The notes beneath the pieces were generated by a model, which saw only the letters and a program-made list of their open reading frames with translations, had not been told where the DNA came from and did no database searches. A stretch of DNA of 43,169 nucleotides from assembly GCA_014360565.1 (NCBI GenBank), contig JACIXH010000016.1:1-43169 (forward strand), written 5' to 3'. Origin of the DNA: Nocardia sp. (GTDB lineage Bacteria > Actinomycetota > Actinomycetes > Mycobacteriales > Mycobacteriaceae). A program made the position numbers and the translations under genes. Shown one piece after another: positions 26,475 through 38,742 of this stretch (positions are counted from its first letter, which is position 1; each line of letters opens with the position of its first letter).

Positions 26475-27461
26475 TCAGATGTCTCGCGCCGGGGAAGCAT
26501 GCGAATGGTCGTGCCACGCGCACGCCGCCCGATGATCGTGACTGGGAATGATGCGGACCGCGTCACGGATCGCGTGCAAGCGGTGGACCGTTCGCCAGGT
26601 CTCGGTGCGGTCGTTGTCGGCCAGCATCCCCGGATAGCCGGACTTCTGTCGTAGTTCCTCGACCTGGAGGTTGTGCCAGATCGCGTCTCCCGCGAGCAGG
26701 ACGGGGCCGCGGTCGGTCCGCAAGAGCAAGCCGATACTGCCCGGCGTGTGCCCGGACAGGTCGACGAGGACCACCGCGCCGTCGCCGAACAGGTCGTGGC
26801 TGTGGGCGAAGGTGAGGACGGGCGGACCGTCGAGGTCGTAGACATCGAGGGGGCGTTCACGAACGGCTCGTCGCACGCCGCCGACCGGCGCCACCGGCCC
26901 TTCCATCGCCCAGTCGTGCTCGGGCCGGTGCAGCCGTAGTGGCAGCCCGGGCAGATCGAGGAGCCCGGCGATGTGGTCCCAGTGCAGGTGCGTCGGCAGG
27001 GCGAAGTCGATCGCGCTCGCATCGATGCCGCTGCGATGCAGGGACTCGCGGATGTCGACCACATCGTCGGGTGGCGTCACGGCGATCTGCAGGACCTTGG
27101 GGAGTTCGACTATCGCCTGGTCGTAGACATCGACGCAGATGCCGGGGTCGACGAGAAAGGTCGCCTTCGGATGCCGGACGAGGAAAGCCGTCATCGCGGA
27201 CTCGATCCGGCGCGGGGTGAACAGGCCTTCGACGATGGCCGCCGTCGGCACGTCCCTGGCATTCTGCGCCAATACTGTCAGCTCGACCGTGGTCGTGCCG
27301 CGGGGTAGGCCGTTGTCGGGCAACGAGGCCAGGAACCGGGTGTCCGGTCGTCGTGGCCGCACCGCGCCTGTCAGCGCGGACCCGGCGGATCGGCAACAGC
27401 GCCACAGATCCGGCGTCGCGACCGTGTCGATCACCGGTGTTCGATTGTCGGTATGTCCCAT
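26475..27461 (-). CDS. Metallo-beta-lactamase-fold hydrolase
   Basis: 328 residues. The metal motif HLHWDH (about 158-163), a further SGHTPGSIG with His near 230, GDAIWHN near 258, and SHDH near 305 give a complete dinuclear metal site. The overall layout resembles quorum-quenching lactonases and related MBL-fold enzymes (AttM/AiiA type), but no substrate can be assigned. No signal peptide is seen. It is divergent from a MerR regulator, with only 47 bases between starts. Its own ATG lies seven bases after a minus-strand TAGCGT -10, so it is likely leaderless. Confidence 0.85.
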   Translation of the reverse strand: MGHTDNRTPVIDTVATPDLWRCCRSAGSALTGAVRPRRPDTRFLASLPDNGLPRGTTTVELTVLAQNARDVPTAAIVEGLFTPRRIESAMTAFLVRHPKATFLVDPGICVDVYDQAIVELPKVLQIAVTPPDDVVDIRESLHRSGIDASAIDFALPTHLHWDHIAGLLDLPGLPLRLHRPEHDWAMEGPVAPVGGVRRAVRERPLDVYDLDGPPVLTFAHSHDLFGDGAVVLVDLSGHTPGSIGLLLRTDRGPVLLAGDAIWHNLQVEELRQKSGYPGMLADNDRTETWRTVHRLHAIRDAVRIIPSHDHRAACAWHDHSHASPARDI

Positions 27462-27468
27462 GCGAACT

Positions 27469-27499
27469 ACGCTAAAACTTCAGGTCGACCTGAAGTAAA
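27469..27499 (-). promoter_or_regulatory. MerR-type promoter with 19-bp spacer and 20-bp palindrome
   Basis: Read on the minus strand: TTTACT (27499-27494), 19 bases, TAGCGT (27474-27469), then seven bases to the ATG of the MBL-fold gene. ACTTCAGGTC/GACCTGAAGT (27477-27496) is a perfect palindrome filling the spacer. A long 19-bp spacer with central symmetry is the classical layout for MerR/SoxR activation by DNA untwisting. The palindrome also lies just upstream of the merR start. Confidence 0.75.
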
Positions 27500-27508
27500 G
27501 GGGCGAAT

Positions 27509-27907
27509 ATGCCGCACACCGCCGCGTCACGCCGCATCGGCGACGCCGCCGCCGAACTGGGCGTCGCCACCCATGTCCTGCGGCACTGGGAGGACGCGGG
27601 GGTGCTCGTTCCACCCCGCGCGCCCGGCGGCCAACGGATCTACGACGGCGAACTGATCGTGCGGGCCCGTCTCATCCAGCTCTGTCAACGATCCGGGCTC
27701 TCCCTGTCGGAGATCAAAGAGCTGTTCGCCACCAGGTCTCGAACCCGGCGCGTGGCACTGTTCGCGGACAAACAAGCGCAACTTCGCACTCGCGTCGACG
27801 ATCTCACCCGGACCATCGATTTCCTGTCCCACGTCCTGCGCTGCACCCACCCGATCGTCGACGAGTGCCCGGACTGCGTCGACTTCAGTAGGCCGAGGCA
27901 TCCATGA
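27509..27907 (+). CDS. MerR family transcriptional regulator
   Basis: 132 residues. N-terminal MerR helix-turn-helix with wing: RRIGDAAAELGVATHVLRHW and PPRAPGGQRIYDGELIVRA (about 8-55). The coiled dimer helix follows, near 85-105 (KQAQLRTRVDDLTRTIDFLS). The C-terminus CTHPIVDECPDC has three Cys. Similar Cys/His tails are common in actinobacterial MerR proteins, and metal or redox sensing is not proven. It is divergent from, and likely controls, the MBL-fold gene through the palindrome in the 47-bp gap. Confidence 0.9.
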   Translation: MPHTAASRRIGDAAAELGVATHVLRHWEDAGVLVPPRAPGGQRIYDGELIVRARLIQLCQRSGLSLSEIKELFATRSRTRRVALFADKQAQLRTRVDDLTRTIDFLSHVLRCTHPIVDECPDCVDFSRPRHP

Positions 27908-27943
27908 GACGCATTGCTGGTTTCGCGTCGATTGCTGGGCCGC

Positions 27944-28924
27944 CTACGCACCCGTCGACCGCTGATACCGCGCGAGCATCGCGGCGGCCGTGTCGGTCAT
28001 GGTCGCGCGGAGTTCCGGCGGGGCGAGCACTTCGATGTGTTCGCCCAGCGGCAGCAGAGCGTGGGCCAGGACTTCGTGGGATTCGGCGCGGATCGTGATG
28101 TCGGCCCAGCCATCGGCGTCGGGGGTTTGCACGCAGGTGAGGGCCTCGCGCACCGCGGCGGGGTCGTTCATCAGGCGCAGCAGGTTCAGGTGGGCGATAT
28201 CGATGCAGCAGTGCGCGCTGACTCGCAGCATTGATTGTGCGAATTCCTCGGCCGCCGATCGCCAGTGGTCGGCGAGATCGAAAGATGCGGGGCGGGTGAA
28301 GGATTCGCCGGTGGGCGCGGCGGTGAGGATCCGGCTCGCTCGGTAGGAGCGGATGCCGGAGTGGTCGTGCGCGATCAGGTACCAGGTGCCCGCCTTCATG
28401 ACCAGGCCCAGCGGATCGAGTACGCGTTCCACTGTGCGGTCGCGGCGGTGGTAGGTGATCGTGAGGCGGTGGTCGTGCCAGAGGGCATCGGCGACCGCTG
28501 CCAGGGTAGGGGTTTGCTCGGGGCGCTGGAACCAGCCGGGCATGTCGATGTGGACGCGTTCGGCGATGCGGGTCGCGCGGCCACGTAATTCGGGTGGGAG
28601 GGCGGCGAGCATCTTCAGCTGGGCGGTGGCCAGGACGGTGCCCAGGCCCAGATCGGCGGCCGCGCCGGGCAGGCCCGCGAGCAGGACGGCGTCGGCTTCT
28701 TCGGAGGTGAGACCGGTGAGGCGGGTTCGGTAGCCGTCGATCAATCGCACACCACCGCCGCGCCCCGGTTCGCTGTACACCGGAACGCCCGCCTCCGACA
28801 GCGCCTCGACGTCGCGGTACACCGTGCGCACCGATACCTCCAGCTCCCGCGCCAACTGGCTCGCGGTCGCGCCGCCGCCGGTTTGCAACAGGAGCAACAG
28901 CTGCACCAGCCTGCTCGCTCTCAT
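27944..28924 (-). CDS. WYL-domain transcriptional regulator
   Basis: 326 residues from ATG 28924; seven more codons from TTG 28945 are possible. N-terminal winged helix SRLVQLLLLLQTGGGATASQ, then LARELEVSVRTVYRDVEAL (about 4-45). The WYL core LVMKAGTWYLIAHDHSGIRS is near 180-200, and the WCX extension follows. This YafY-like class controls a divergent gene in response to a small ligand or nucleic acid. Its partner here is the PNPOx-like gene, and TGACA-N5-TGTCA lies between them. Confidence 0.9.
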   Translation of the reverse strand: MRASRLVQLLLLLQTGGGATASQLARELEVSVRTVYRDVEALSEAGVPVYSEPGRGGGVRLIDGYRTRLTGLTSEEADAVLLAGLPGAAADLGLGTVLATAQLKMLAALPPELRGRATRIAERVHIDMPGWFQRPEQTPTLAAVADALWHDHRLTITYHRRDRTVERVLDPLGLVMKAGTWYLIAHDHSGIRSYRASRILTAAPTGESFTRPASFDLADHWRSAAEEFAQSMLRVSAHCCIDIAHLNLLRLMNDPAAVREALTCVQTPDADGWADITIRAESHEVLAHALLPLGEHIEVLAPPELRATMTDTAAAMLARYQRSTGA

Positions 28925-28948
28925 GTCGTCGACACTAACCGTCAATGC

Positions 28949-28963
28949 TGACAGCAGATGTCA
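28949..28963. promoter_or_regulatory. Inverted repeat between WYL regulator and PNPOx-like gene
   Basis: TGACA-GCAGA-TGTCA is a perfect 5-5-5 repeat. On the minus strand its outer part gives TTGACA (28964-28959), a consensus -35 for the WYL gene, so a bound regulator would block it. Half-sites of TGACA are common for this YafY-like class. Confidence 0.6.
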
Positions 28964-28987
28964 AGGTTGGCTCGTACCGTAGGAGCC

Positions 28988-29479
28988 ATGACCACGTGGA
29001 GCCAGTTCACCGAAGAAGCACCGAGCATCGCGGCCTTGTTCCAGCGCAGGCATCAGGCCACCGGCAACCTGTGCATGCTGGCCACCCTGCGGGCCGACGG
29101 ATCACCACGCATCAGCCCGATCGAACCGATGATCTTCGACGGCATGCTCGTGCTGGCAGGCATGCCGAACACCCGAAAGTTCGACGACCTCGCCCGCGAC
29201 CCGCGCTTCTGCCTGCACACCGCCACCGTCGACACCATGGTCACGGAAGGAGACGCCAAGCTCTTCGGCACCGTCACCGACGTGAAGGACGAAACCGTCC
29301 ACGCCGCCTTCGCCCGAAAACTGTTCGACGACAGCGGTTTCGACATCCGGGGCCAGAAGTTCGACCATTTCTACGTCGCCGACCTCACCGGCGCCTCCAC
29401 CGTCGAGACGAAGGACGACCACCTCGACATCACCGTCTGGAAACCCGGCGGAGGCGAAACTGTCGTCCGCAAGGACTGA
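28988..29479 (+). CDS. Pyridoxamine 5'-phosphate oxidase-like (split-barrel) protein
   Basis: 163 residues from ATG 28988, with AGGAG just upstream. Split beta-barrel fold of the PNPOx/F420-dependent class: GNLCMLATLRADGSPRISPI, then EPMIFDGMLVLAGMPNTRKF and DDLARDPRFCLHTA (about 25-80). Such proteins bind FMN, F420 or heme. In actinomycetes many are F420-dependent reductases or small flavoproteins, so PNPOx activity itself is not implied. Divergent from the WYL regulator, which probably controls it. Confidence 0.85.
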   Translation: MTTWSQFTEEAPSIAALFQRRHQATGNLCMLATLRADGSPRISPIEPMIFDGMLVLAGMPNTRKFDDLARDPRFCLHTATVDTMVTEGDAKLFGTVTDVKDETVHAAFARKLFDDSGFDIRGQKFDHFYVADLTGASTVETKDDHLDITVWKPGGGETVVRKD

Positions 29480-29497
29480 GTCACCCGGTTGGACGAA

Positions 29498-29560
29498 TGA
29501 TCACCAGGCCGTCAGGGATGGATTTTCGTCTCGAAAAGCTGCGTGGTGGCCTGGTGGTCA
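29498..29560. repeat. Nested inverted repeat, 63 bp
   Basis: An outer arm TGATCACCAGGCC (29498-29510) matches GGCCTGGTGGTCA (29548-29560) with one mismatch. Inside it TTTTCG-TCT-CGAAAA (29523-29537) forms a second small hairpin. It lies 19 bases after the PNPOx-like stop and just upstream of the TetR promoter. It may be a terminator for the preceding gene or a remnant of a small mobile repeat. Confidence 0.55.
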
Positions 29561-29580
29561 ATCGTCCTGTTGCCGTCTCG

Positions 29581-29610
29581 TTGATTATGACTGTCCGGTC
29601 AGTCATAATC
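29581..29610 (+). promoter_or_regulatory. Leaderless promoter fully covered by a TetR palindrome
   Basis: TTGATT (29581-29586), 17 bases, CATAAT (29604-29609), then six bases to ATG 29616. The palindrome GATTATGACTG-TCCGGT-CAGTCATAATC (29583-29610) spans both hexamers. This is a well-formed sigma-A promoter with the operator on it and no leader for a ribosome site. Confidence 0.8.
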
Positions 29611-29615
29611 GGTGG

Positions 29616-30185
29616 ATGCCGAAGAGAGTGGACATCAATGCCCGGCGCACCGAAATTCTGGATGCCGCCGTTCGGGTCTTTGCGCGCAAGGGTTTCGCCG
29701 CGTCTCGGATCGAGGATGTCGCGGCCGAGGCGGGTGTCGCGAAAGGCAGTGTCTACCTGGCGGTCAGCAGCAGAGAGGAGTTGCTGACCGCGGCCTTCGA
29801 CCAGTACCGCGCTCGCGCGCGCCAACAGCTCGCGCTTGCCGGAACCGGATCGGCACTGGATCGGCTGGCCGAGCTGATCCGGTCGACGGTCGCGATGCTG
29901 GCGGCTCAGCCCGACCACGCGCGCGTGCTGCTCGACGTGTGGGCAGCCCGCCCGTCGATCGACATGGCCGCGGTGTACGCGGACTACCGCGCGGCGATCG
30001 CCGAGCTGCTGCGCGAGGCTAGCGCCGACGGGCAACTGCGCGCGGGGATCGGGCCGGAGCACGCCGCGGTGATCGTCGGCGCCATCGAAGGCTGTCTGGT
30101 GCAGTGGCTCGCCGATGATCAGGTCCGGTTCCCGGACCTGGCCGACCCTCTCGTGGCGGTATGCGTGGACGGCATCCGGCGATGA
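29616..30185 (+). CDS. TetR family regulator (leaderless, autoregulated)
   Basis: 189 residues. Helix-turn-helix RRTEILDAAVRVFARKGFAA and SRIEDVAAEAGVAKGSVYLA (about 10-49). The C-terminal helical domain has LAELIRSTVAMLAAQPDHAR and EHAAVIVGAIEGCLVQWLAD. The start codon lies six bases after the -10, so the message is probably leaderless. The palindrome over its promoter points to auto-repression. Its stop overlaps the ATG of the next gene (ATGA), so the membrane protein encoded there is a co-transcribed partner and perhaps the effector function. Confidence 0.92.
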   Translation: MPKRVDINARRTEILDAAVRVFARKGFAASRIEDVAAEAGVAKGSVYLAVSSREELLTAAFDQYRARARQQLALAGTGSALDRLAELIRSTVAMLAAQPDHARVLLDVWAARPSIDMAAVYADYRAAIAELLREASADGQLRAGIGPEHAAVIVGAIEGCLVQWLADDQVRFPDLADPLVAVCVDGIRR

Positions 30186-30733
30186 CCCTCACCGACCGGC
30201 TCATTGCCCCGAATGCGACGAGAGGTGAAGCGGCCCTGTGTTATTCGGCGGCTGTCGTCGGCGCGGTGACAGCTGGTCTGCTCGCCGGTGATTCGTCCGT
30301 GCTGGTGATCGCCGTCGTCGCGCTGATCGGTTTCGACCTGTTCGGTGGCGCGGTCGTGAACGCGACCGCCTCGGCCAGACGCTGGTTCCATCGGCCCGGC
30401 CGCGACGCCCGCCACCACCTCGCCTTCGTCGCGATCCACGGCCAGCCGTTCCTGCTCGCCCTCACCGTGCCCGGGTTCGGCTGGTGGACGGCCTCGGCGA
30501 TCTACGGGTTCGTCCTCGCCGCCGCCGTCGCGGTGACCTCGGCGCCACGCCACCTCCGCACACCGATCGCCTTCGCCGCCACCGTGTTCGGCGCCGTGCT
30601 CACCACCGTGGTGCTGGCGGTTCCTGCGTTCCTGCTCTGGTTCGGACCCGTCCTGCTGATCAAGCTTCTCCTCGCCCACCTCCTGCCCGAATCCGGCGAC
30701 CCGTCGCCGATCACGCCGCGTCCGGCGGTGTGA
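30182..30733 (+). CDS. Predicted membrane protein, 183 aa
   Basis: Starts at ATG 30182, overlapping the TetR stop. There are about five hydrophobic helices (AALCYSAAVVGAVTAGLLAG; VLVIAVVALIGFDLFGG; WWTASAIYGFVLAAAVAV; AATVFGAVLTTVVLAVPAFL). A conserved-looking loop RWFHRPGRDARHHLAFVAIH lies between helices two and three. I do not recognise the family. Coupling to a TetR regulator suggests a small-molecule-induced membrane function, for example transport or stress response. The ending is Pro-rich. Confidence 0.75.
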   Translation: MTLTDRLIAPNATRGEAALCYSAAVVGAVTAGLLAGDSSVLVIAVVALIGFDLFGGAVVNATASARRWFHRPGRDARHHLAFVAIHGQPFLLALTVPGFGWWTASAIYGFVLAAAVAVTSAPRHLRTPIAFAATVFGAVLTTVVLAVPAFLLWFGPVLLIKLLLAHLLPESGDPSPITPRPAV

Positions 30734-30782
30734 CAGATCGCCCGCGCGCGGTTTCGGGGATCGGGCGTCTCGCTGTGCCACG

Positions 30783-32007
30783 ATGACCTGCATGGATCTG
30801 CTCGCGTCAGAGGGTGTCGGCGATCCCTCGCCGATCGTGTCGCTGTTCTGGATCGCCCTCATCGCGGTGGTCGCGCCGCTGCTGTCGCGGCTCCTTCGTG
30901 GGTATCTGCCCGATGTGGTGATCCTGCTGGTGGCCGGAGCGGTGGTCGGGCCGCATCTGCTCGGGTGGGCCAGTAGCGCCGGTGGTGTCGATCTGGTCAG
31001 CGAGCTGGGGCTGGGGATGCTGTTCCTGCTGGCGGGCTACGAGCTCGATCCCCGGTTGTTGCGTGGGCGGTCGGGGCACACAGCGTGGGTCGTATGGCTG
31101 GTGTGTCTGCTGTTCGCCTTCGCGATCGTCGTCGGGGCGACCGACACCTCCAGCGGTACGCGCGTCGCGGTCGCCATCGCGTTGACTTCGACCGCGCTCG
31201 GCACCCTGCTGCCGATTCTGAAGCAGGCGGGGATCGTCGACTCGCCGGTGGGCCGGGCGGTGATGACGCACGGGGCGGTCGGCGAACTGGGGCCGATCGT
31301 GGCGATGTCGGTGCTGCTCACCAGTCGCGATGTCGGCAGTGCGGTGGTGATCGTCGTGATGTTCGTGGTGGAGGCCGTGGTAGTGGGCTTCGTGCCGGTG
31401 CGGATGTTCGACCGCGTGCCCGACCTCGGCGCCGCGCTGACCAGGCTGGGCGGCGGCACGTCGCAACTGCCGGTACGCGGGGTGGTGCTGCTGCTGTTGG
31501 TCTTGATGGTGGTCGCGGAGGTCTTCGATCTGGATGTGGTGCTCGGCGCGTTCGCCGCGGGCATGATTCTGCGGCGGCTCATCGCGGCGGGCCACCCTGA
31601 TGTGGACTCGTCGCTGGAGGCCATCGGGTACGGGCTGCTGATCCCGGTGTTCTTCGTGGTGTCCGGGATGGGCATCGACGTGGCGGCCGTCGGGCGTAAT
31701 CCGGCGCTGTGGTTGTGGTTCGTGGTCACCATCGCGATCGCGCGCGGCTTGCCGGTGTGGCTGAGCGAGCGTTTCGTGCCGCGCGGGGACAACCTGGCGA
31801 CCGGACGCGAGCGGGTGGAATTGGCTCTCTATGCCGCGACAGGCCTGCCGATTATCGTCGCGGTGACGCAGGTAGCCACCCAGACCGGCCTGCTGACCGC
31901 CGATGTCGCCTCGATCCTGGTGGCGGCGGGCGCGACGACCGTGCTGGTGTTTCCGCTGGTCGCGCGCTTGATCGGAACATCGGAGGCGAAGCCGGTCACA
32001 CCCGCGC

Positions 32008-32015
<8 letters not shown>
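30783..32015 (+). CDS. Cation/proton antiporter (CPA2, KefB/NapA-like)
   Basis: About 410 residues from ATG 30783 (a second ATG at 30792 is also possible). Roughly 11-13 hydrophobic helices. LPDVVILLVAGAVVGPHLLG, SELGLGMLFLLAGYELDPRL, and IALTSTALGTLLPILKQAGI are typical of the Na+/H+ exchanger (PF00999) family. AVMTHGAVGELGPIVAMS and VLGAFAAGMILRR follow. No C-terminal TrkA-N domain is present, so it is the short form. It lies directly upstream of argC, with the arg operator starting inside its last codons. Confidence 0.9.
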
Positions 32016-34323
<2,308 letters not shown>

Positions 34324-34327
<4 letters not shown>

Positions 34328-35228
34328 GTGTCGTGGGCAGCCTCTCGGCACTCGACAACGCGCACGTGCTCGCCGACGCGCTGCCGTGGCTCCAGAAGTT
34401 CCGCGACAAGATCGTCGTCGTGAAGTACGGCGGCAACGCCATGATCGACGACGACCTCAAGTCGGCCTTCGCCGCCGACATGGCCTTCCTGCGCACCGTC
34501 GGCGTGCACCCCGTGGTCGTGCACGGCGGTGGCCCGCAGATCAACGCCATGCTGACCAGACTCGGTATGGCAGGGGAGTTTCGCGGCGGCTTCCGGGTCA
34601 CCACCCCCGAGGTGATGGACGTGGTGCGGATGGTGCTGTTCGGTCAGGTGGGCCGTGAGCTCGTCGGGCTGATCAACGCGCACGGCCCCTACGCGGTCGG
34701 CATCTCCGGCGAGGACGCGCACCTGTTCACCGCGACCCGGCGCACCGTAGCGGTCGAGGGCGTCGCCACCGATATCGGCCTGGTCGGCGATGTCACCGAG
34801 GTCAACCCCGGCGCCGTGCTCGATCTGATCGACGCGGGCCGCATCCCGGTGGTCTCCACCATCGCCCCCGACGCCGACGGCGTGGTGCACAACATCAACG
34901 CCGACACCGCCGCCGCCGCGCTGGCCGAGGGCATCGGCGCGGAGAAGCTCGTCGTCCTCACCGACGTCGAGGGCCTCTACACCGACTGGCCCGACCGTTC
35001 GTCGCTGACCAGCAGGATCGACGCCGACGCCTTGGCGAAGTTGCTGCCACGCCTGGATGCGGGCATGGTGCCGAAGATGGAAGCGTGTCTGCGCGCCGTG
35101 CTCGGCGGGGTCCCCAGTGCCCACGTGATCGACGGGCGCGTCCCGCATTCGGTACTACTGGAGCTGTTCACCGGAGAAGGAATCGGAACCATGGTGACCC
35201 CCGCCGGGTCGCCGGATGGAACGCAATC

Positions 35229-35232
<4 letters not shown>
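34324..35232 (+). CDS. argB: Acetylglutamate kinase
   Basis: 302 residues. Amino acid kinase fold: [20 protein letters not shown] near 35-54, [14 protein letters not shown] near 70-83, and [18 protein letters not shown] near 215-230. It phosphorylates N-acetylglutamate and is the usual site of arginine feedback. The C-terminal region [20 protein letters not shown] is normal. It overlaps argD by ATGA. Confidence 0.97.
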
Positions 35233-37360
<2,128 letters not shown>

Positions 37361-37394
37361 GACCGCGAACCAGGGCCGGCGTAGGGGCACAGCG

Positions 37395-37478
37395 ATGAGC
37401 GAGCGCAGCGAGCGGCTGGGAAACGCAGCCGCCTGCGCGGTCGTGCCGGAGCCGAGCGTTTGCGAGGCGCGGGCATGA
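37395..37478 (+). other. Leader ORF from an actinomycete dispersed repeat, fused to argR start
   Basis: ATGAGCGAGCGCAGCGAGCG opens a 27-codon frame reading [20 protein letters not shown] then SVCEARA. Its TGA overlaps the argR ATG (ATGA). Short GAGCGAGCGCAGCGAGCG blocks are, to my knowledge, scattered intergenically in Nocardia and Rhodococcus genomes. The argR ribosome site GAGG lies inside this frame. Whether it is translated is unknown; it may be only repeat DNA. Confidence 0.45.
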
Positions 37479-37978
37479 GCGCGCCCGAGAAGGGCTCGCC
37501 CGCGATCGCCCGCACCCGCGCCGGCCGCCAATCGCGCATCATCGACCTGCTGACCTCGCATTCGGTCCGCAGCCAGACCGAACTGGCCGCGCTGCTCTCG
37601 GCCGAGGGCATCGAGACCACTCAGGCCACCCTGTCACGTGACCTCGACGAGCTCGGCGCGGTGAAACTGCGCGCGGCCGACGGCGGCGCGGGCGTCTACA
37701 TCGTCCCCGAGGACGGCAACCCCGTCCGCGGCGTCACCGGCGGCACCACCCGCCTGTCCAAACTCCTCGGCGACCTGCTGGTCTCCACCGACGCCAGCGG
37801 CAACCTCGCCGTCCTGCGCACCCCACCCGGCGCCGCCCACTTCCTGGCCAGCGCCCTCGACCGCGCCGCCCTCCCCTTCATCGTCGGCACCATCGCCGGC
37901 GACGACACCATCGCCGTCATCGCCCGCGAACCCCTCACCGGTGCCGAACTGGCAGCGAAAATCGAAGACCTGGCCTGA
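37475..37978 (+). CDS. argR: Arginine repressor
   Basis: 167 residues from ATG 37475. The winged helix starts [20 protein letters not shown], with [20 protein letters not shown] near 35-54. The C-terminal hexamer and arginine-binding domain has the [12 protein letters not shown] motif near 137-148, with the Asp pair that binds arginine. It should bind the two 32-bp boxes upstream of argC and argG. It is co-transcribed with the operon it represses. Confidence 0.96.
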   Translation: MSAPEKGSPAIARTRAGRQSRIIDLLTSHSVRSQTELAALLSAEGIETTQATLSRDLDELGAVKLRAADGGAGVYIVPEDGNPVRGVTGGTTRLSKLLGDLLVSTDASGNLAVLRTPPGAAHFLASALDRAALPFIVGTIAGDDTIAVIAREPLTGAELAAKIEDLA

Positions 37979-37987
37979 GCGCACTAT

Positions 37988-38015
37988 CGTTCGGTGAGCT
38001 CACTGTTGCCGAACG
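37988..38015. repeat. Inverted repeat after argR
   Basis: CGTTCGG (37988-37994) and CCGAACG (38009-38015) flank a perfect 10-bp palindrome GTGAGCTCAC (37994-38003). It lies ten bases beyond the argR stop and is followed by TTGTCTGTT. A weak terminator for the arg operon is possible. Confidence 0.45.
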
Positions 38016-38025
38016 TTGTCTGTTC

Positions 38026-38062
38026 AAGGTTAGGTAACGGGCATTTTTACCTAACCTTAGGT
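38026..38062. promoter_or_regulatory. AT-rich nested palindrome resembling an iron box
   Basis: AAGGTTAGGTAA (38026-38037) and its exact complement TTACCTAACCTT (38047-38058) are separated by nine bases. A second palindrome, ACCTAA-CC-TTAGGT, overlaps it at 38049-38062. The TTAGGT and AGGTTAGG words are those of DtxR/IdeR sites, but the arm spacing is longer than the standard 19-bp box. It sits directly in front of the truncated Fic gene. Confidence 0.55.
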
Positions 38063-38070
38063 GCATATCG

Positions 38071-38742
38071 TTGGCCGATCTCATCCGCTTCGCGCATCGC
38101 GACGATGTGCCCGCGCTGGTCCATCTGGCGCACGCGCAGTTCGGGACGATCCACCCGTTCACCGACGGCAACGGTCGCACCGGCCGCGCGTTGGTGCATG
38201 CGATGTTGAGCGTGCGGCAGTTGACCGGGCACATCACCGTCCCGATCTCGGCGGGGTTGCTGGTGAACACGGGCAGCTACTTCGACGCGCTGACCCGATA
38301 CCGCGCCGGGGATCCGGAGCCGATCGTTCGTCAGTTCGTCGACGCGACCTTCTATGCCGTCGGCACCGGACGCCGACTCGTCGATGAGCTCTGCGCTGTG
38401 CGCGCCGCGTACCGAGAACGGACCATCGCCCGCGCCGACTCCGTTGTTTGGCCGCTGATCGATAGTCTCATCGCCCAGCCGGTCGTCACCGGCAGCTACG
38501 TGGCCGAATCCTTCGGCATCAGCGGAGTCGCGGCGCAGCGGGCGGTCGATCGACTCGTCGAATGCGGCGTGCTGCGGGAGATATCGCAACGCGCCAGGAA
38601 CCGGATCTGGCAGGCCGACGGAATCCTCACGGCCCTGGATGATTTCGCGGCGGGGCGGTCAGGTGTCGGGAGTGCCGTCAGCTCGGCGACAACCGCTGCC
38701 AGGTCCAGTCGACCCGGACGTCGAGGGGCGAGTCCGGTGTGA
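38071..38742 (+). pseudogene. Fic/DOC protein, 5'-truncated
   Basis: 223 codons from TTG 38071, without a ribosome site. The Fic motif HPFTDGNGRTGR (about 28-39) is intact, and a C-terminal winged helix (TGSYVAESFGISGVAAQRAV, near 144-163) follows. Full-length proteins of this class have roughly 370 residues with a Fic_N domain before the motif. Here that part is absent, and the reading frame is stopped at TAA 38035 inside a palindrome. The conserved ALVQAAIAHAQF stretch also seems three residues short (PALVHLAHAQF). The 3' end overlaps the convergent epimerase gene. I read it as a remnant; a shortened active AMPylator is less likely. Confidence 0.65.

Noticed and set aside
38061..38387. Alternative 108-codon frame starting GTG 38061 over the Fic region
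   Set aside because: Arg-rich shadow of the Fic frame without ribosome site or domain.
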